DNA from: Pseudomonas indica NBRC 103045
Lineage (GTDB): Bacteria > Pseudomonadota > Gammaproteobacteria > Pseudomonadales > Pseudomonadaceae
Direction of reading: 5' to 3'
DNA length: 64,000 nucleotides
NCBI RefSeq assembly: GCF_002091635.1
Contig: NZ_BDAC01000012.1
Coordinates: 124,001-188,000, forward strand
The notes beneath the pieces were generated by a model. That model worked only from the letters and a program-made list of their open reading frames with translations, was not told where the DNA came from and ran no database searches. Shown here one piece after another: positions 61,631-64,000 of the stretch. Numbering within the stretch: the first letter of the stretch is position 1; each line of letters begins with the position of its first letter. The position numbers and the translations under genes were made by a program.

Positions 61631-62260
61631 GTGTCAAGCAGTGAGATCGAAGAGCAGGAGTCCCTTTCGCAGCCGCGTCGTCGCCTTTCCCGGGAGGAGC
61701 GGCAGCGGCAGTTGCTGGATGTCGCATGGCAATTGATCCGGGAGGAGGGCACGGAGGCGTTGACCCTGGGCCGGCTTGCCGAGAGGGCCGGCGTGACCAA
61801 ACCGGTGGTCTACGACCACTTCGGCACGCGGGCCGGGCTGTTGGCGGTGCTTTACCAGGCATTCGACGTCCGCCAGACGGCGCAGATGGACGCCGCGCTG
61901 GAAGCGAGCGAACCGACCCTGGCGGCCAGGGCGGAGGTGATTGCTTCCTCCTATGTGGATTGCGTGTTGCTCCAGGGGCGGGAGATTCCCGGCGTGATCG
62001 CGGCGCTCGCCAGTTCGCCGGAGCTGGAGCGGATCAAGCGCGAGTACGAGGTGGTATTCCTCGACAAATGCCGTAAGGCCTTGGCCCCCTTCGCTGCCCT
62101 GGGTGACGTGAGCCAGGCGGGATTGCGGGCGATGCTGGGGGCTGCCGAGGCGTTGTCTCATGCCGCCGCGGTCGGCGAGATCACGCCGGGGCAGGCGAAG
62201 GACGAGCTGTACGAGACCATCGTCGCGATGGTCGAGAGAAGTGGGCGCGAACGCCGCTGA
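61631..62260 (+). CDS. TetR-family repressor
   Basis: The 209-residue regulator has an N-terminal TetR helix-turn-helix (residues about 20-70; LAERAGVTKPVVYDHFG) and a helical ligand domain. It starts with GTG at 61631, giving MSSSEIEEQ; the site upstream is weak, so the start is uncertain. Its likely target is the divergent quinone reductase and itself, through the palindromes at 61579-61614. The inducer is unknown, perhaps a quinone or aromatic. Confidence 0.9.
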   Translation: MSSSEIEEQESLSQPRRRLSREERQRQLLDVAWQLIREEGTEALTLGRLAERAGVTKPVVYDHFGTRAGLLAVLYQAFDVRQTAQMDAALEASEPTLAARAEVIASSYVDCVLLQGREIPGVIAALASSPELERIKREYEVVFLDKCRKALAPFAALGDVSQAGLRAMLGAAEALSHAAAVGEITPGQAKDELYETIVAMVERSGRERR

Positions 62261-62272
62261 ACAAGGGCGCCT

Positions 62273-64000
62273 TCAGAACAATCCCATCTGCCCATCGATC
62301 AACCGTTCGAAGTCATCCCCCACGAACGGCAGGATGGCGTCCGCCACGGGCTGCAGCTGACGGCTAACGTAGTGGTCGTAGTCGATGGGCGCGCGGCGGG
62401 TTTCCAGGGGTTCCGGGCCGGCGACGGTGATCAGGTAGCTGATCCAGCCGCCGCTCTGGTATTGCCGGGGGCGGCCGAGGCGGTCGTTGTGCTCGTCGGC
62501 GAGGCGCGCGGCGCGAACGTGGGGCGGGACGTTGCGCTGGTAGTCGTCGAGGCGGCGGCGCAGGCGCTTGCGATAGACGAGCAGGTCGTCCAGATCGCCG
62601 GCCAGGGTGCGGCGCACGTAGTCGCGCACATAGTCCCGGTAGGGCTGGCCGTTGAAGATGCGCAGGTAGAGCTCCTGCTGGAAGCGCTGGGCCAGCGGCG
62701 ACCAGTCGGTGCGCACGGTTTCCAGGCCCTTGAACACGATCTCCTCGCTGCCGTCCGGGCGCTGGACAAGGCCGGCGTAGCGCTTCTTGCTGCCTTCCTC
62801 GGCGCCGCGCACGGTGGGCATGAGGAAGCGGCGGTAATGGGTTTCGAATTGCAGTTCGAGGGCGCTTTCCAGGCCGAATTCCTGTTGCAGATGCTCGCGC
62901 CACCACTGGTTGACGTGCTGCACCAGGGCGCGGCCGATGCGGGCGGCATCCGCCTCGGCGTGAGCGCTGCGCAGCCAGACGAAGGTGGAGTCGGTATCGC
63001 CGTAGATCACGCTGTAGCCCTGGGCTTCGATCAGCTCGCGGGTGCGGCGCATGATCTCGTGGCCGCGCAGGGTGATGGACGAGGCGAGGCGCGGATCGAA
63101 GAAGCGACAACCGCTGGAGCCGAGCACGCCGTAGAAGGCGTTCATGATGATTTTCAGCGCCTGGGACAGCGGTTTGTTGTGCTCGCGCTTGGCTGCTTCA
63201 CGACCTTCCCAGACTCGGGCGACGATGGCCGGCAGGCAGTGCCGCGTGCGGGAGAAGCGCGCGCCGCGAAAGCCCGGCACCGAGGCGCTGTCGTCGGGGG
63301 TGCGCAGGCCCTCCACCAGGCCCACCGGGTCGATGAGGAAGGTGCGGATGATCGAGGGGTAGAGGCTCTTGTAGTCCAGCACCAGCACCGAGTCGTAGAG
63401 GCCGGGGCGGGAGTCCATCACGAAGCCGCCGGGGCTGGCTTCCGGCATGCGTTCGCCGAGGTTCGGCGCGACGAAGCCCTGGCGGTGCATGAGTGGTATG
63501 TACAGGTGGCAGAAGGCGGCTACCGAGCCGCCGCTGCGGTCGGCGGGCAGGCCGGTGACGGTGGCACGTTCCAGCAAAAAGCGCAGCAGCTCGGTGTGCT
63601 CGAAGATCCGCGTGACCAGCTCGCAGTCCTTGAGGTTGTAACGCGCCAGGGCGGGTTTGTCCTCGGCGAACATGCGGTCGATCTCGTCCATCCGCTGATA
63701 GGGGTTGTCGATGGACTTGCCCTCGCCGAGCAGGGTCTGGGCGACGTTTTCCAGGCTGAACGAGGGGAAGCTCCAGGTGGCCGAACGCAGGGCTTCGATG
63801 CCGTCGATGATCAGCCGGCCGGCGGCGTCGGCGAAGAAGTGATTGCTGCGGGTGCCGTGCTCGCGCCAGCCCATCTCGTCGCCGCCGCGACCGAGGCGCA
63901 GGGGCACCTGCAGGCGCTTGGCGTGCTCGTGCAGCACGCGCAGGTCGAACTGCACCAAGTTCCAGCCGATGAGCGCGTCCGGGTCGTGGCGGGACAGCCA
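62273..64000 (-). CDS. polB: DNA polymerase II, C-terminal part
   Basis: This B-family polymerase is cut by the right edge; the visible 575 residues continue into the edge in frame. It shows exonuclease motif II (GWNLVQFD, near the edge), exonuclease III (RYNLKDCEL), polymerase motif [11 protein letters not shown], motif [16 protein letters not shown], and motif C YGDTDSTF. Pol II restarts stalled forks and extends past some lesions; it is SOS-controlled in E. coli, but the promoter lies outside the window. Its stop lies 12 bases past the convergent TetR gene. Confidence 0.96.
   Translation of the reverse strand, partial: WLSRHDPDALIGWNLVQFDLRVLHEHAKRLQVPLRLGRGGDEMGWREHGTRSNHFFADAAGRLIIDGIEALRSATWSFPSFSLENVAQTLLGEGKSIDNPYQRMDEIDRMFAEDKPALARYNLKDCELVTRIFEHTELLRFLLERATVTGLPADRSGGSVAAFCHLYIPLMHRQGFVAPNLGERMPEASPGGFVMDSRPGLYDSVLVLDYKSLYPSIIRTFLIDPVGLVEGLRTPDDSASVPGFRGARFSRTRHCLPAIVARVWEGREAAKREHNKPLSQALKIIMNAFYGVLGSSGCRFFDPRLASSITLRGHEIMRRTRELIEAQGYSVIYGDTDSTFVWLRSAHAEADAARIGRALVQHVNQWWREHLQQEFGLESALELQFETHYRRFLMPTVRGAEEGSKKRYAGLVQRPDGSEEIVFKGLETVRTDWSPLAQRFQQELYLRIFNGQPYRDYVRDYVRRTLAGDLDDLLVYRKRLRRRLDDYQRNVPPHVRAARLADEHNDRLGRPRQYQSGGWISYLITVAGPEPLETRRAPIDYDHYVSRQLQPVADAILPFVGDDFERLIDGQMGLF

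Overview
The window is about 65% GC chromosomal DNA from a Pseudomonas of the P. aeruginosa lineage. Gene order from 1 to about 57.4 kb follows, from memory, the PAO1 block PA4418 to PA4368: the division and cell-wall (dcw) cluster, secA, argJ, mutT, yajQ, ampG, groESL, colRS, mexVW and the imelysin cluster. Extra genes and inserted elements show it is not simply PAO1. No tRNA, rRNA, CRISPR array, prophage or complete IS was seen.

Region 1 (1-14.7 kb, plus strand) is the distal dcw cluster: ftsI end, murE, murF, mraY, murD, ftsW, murG, murC, ddlB, ftsQ, ftsA, ftsZ, lpxC, mostly with overlapping or abutting ends, closed by a strong terminator. It builds lipid II, the division ring and the first committed step of lipid A. 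Region 2 (14.7-22.3 kb) has the DciA-type helicase loader gene, a LytM/M23 envelope peptidase, secA, argJ, a GST-like gene, the two-domain mutT and a small DUF3820 gene.

Region 3 (28.5-22.3 kb, minus strand) is a tight six-gene signalling set: receiver plus degenerate GGDEF, panE, PAS histidine kinase, PduO-type cobalamin adenosyltransferase, a voltage-sensor-like membrane protein without a pore, and an unknown soluble protein. Region 4 (28.5-38.3 kb) carries yajQ, an MscS channel, ampG with an internal tandem duplication and a MITE-like element just upstream of its start, an alkyltransferase-like protein, a DUF481 outer-membrane protein, a short-chain dehydrogenase, a HugZ-type protein, fxsA, and groESL behind a sigma-32 type promoter.

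Region 5 (38.5-48.6 kb) is an envelope-stress block: PAP2 and dual-specificity phosphatases, the ColRS system with two ColR-box-like sites, a methyltransferase, inaA, a small exported protein, a REP/REPIN cluster and the MexVW efflux genes. Region 6 (48.8-55.8 kb, minus) has a chemoreceptor and an iron-linked set (two imelysin-like lipoproteins, a di-heme lipoprotein, a DUF1513 protein).

Region 7 (55.9-64 kb) holds a lemA/GIDE pair with an EF-hand, SOS-type yebG with a LexA box, a small minus-strand unit with an unusually structured leader, UPF0158 and fourfold-repeat membrane protein genes, an SH3-domain protein, a quinone reductase/TetR divergent pair with a palindromic operator, and the C-terminal part of DNA polymerase II (polB), cut by the right edge. 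From memory, synteny with PAO1 breaks after about 57.4 kb.
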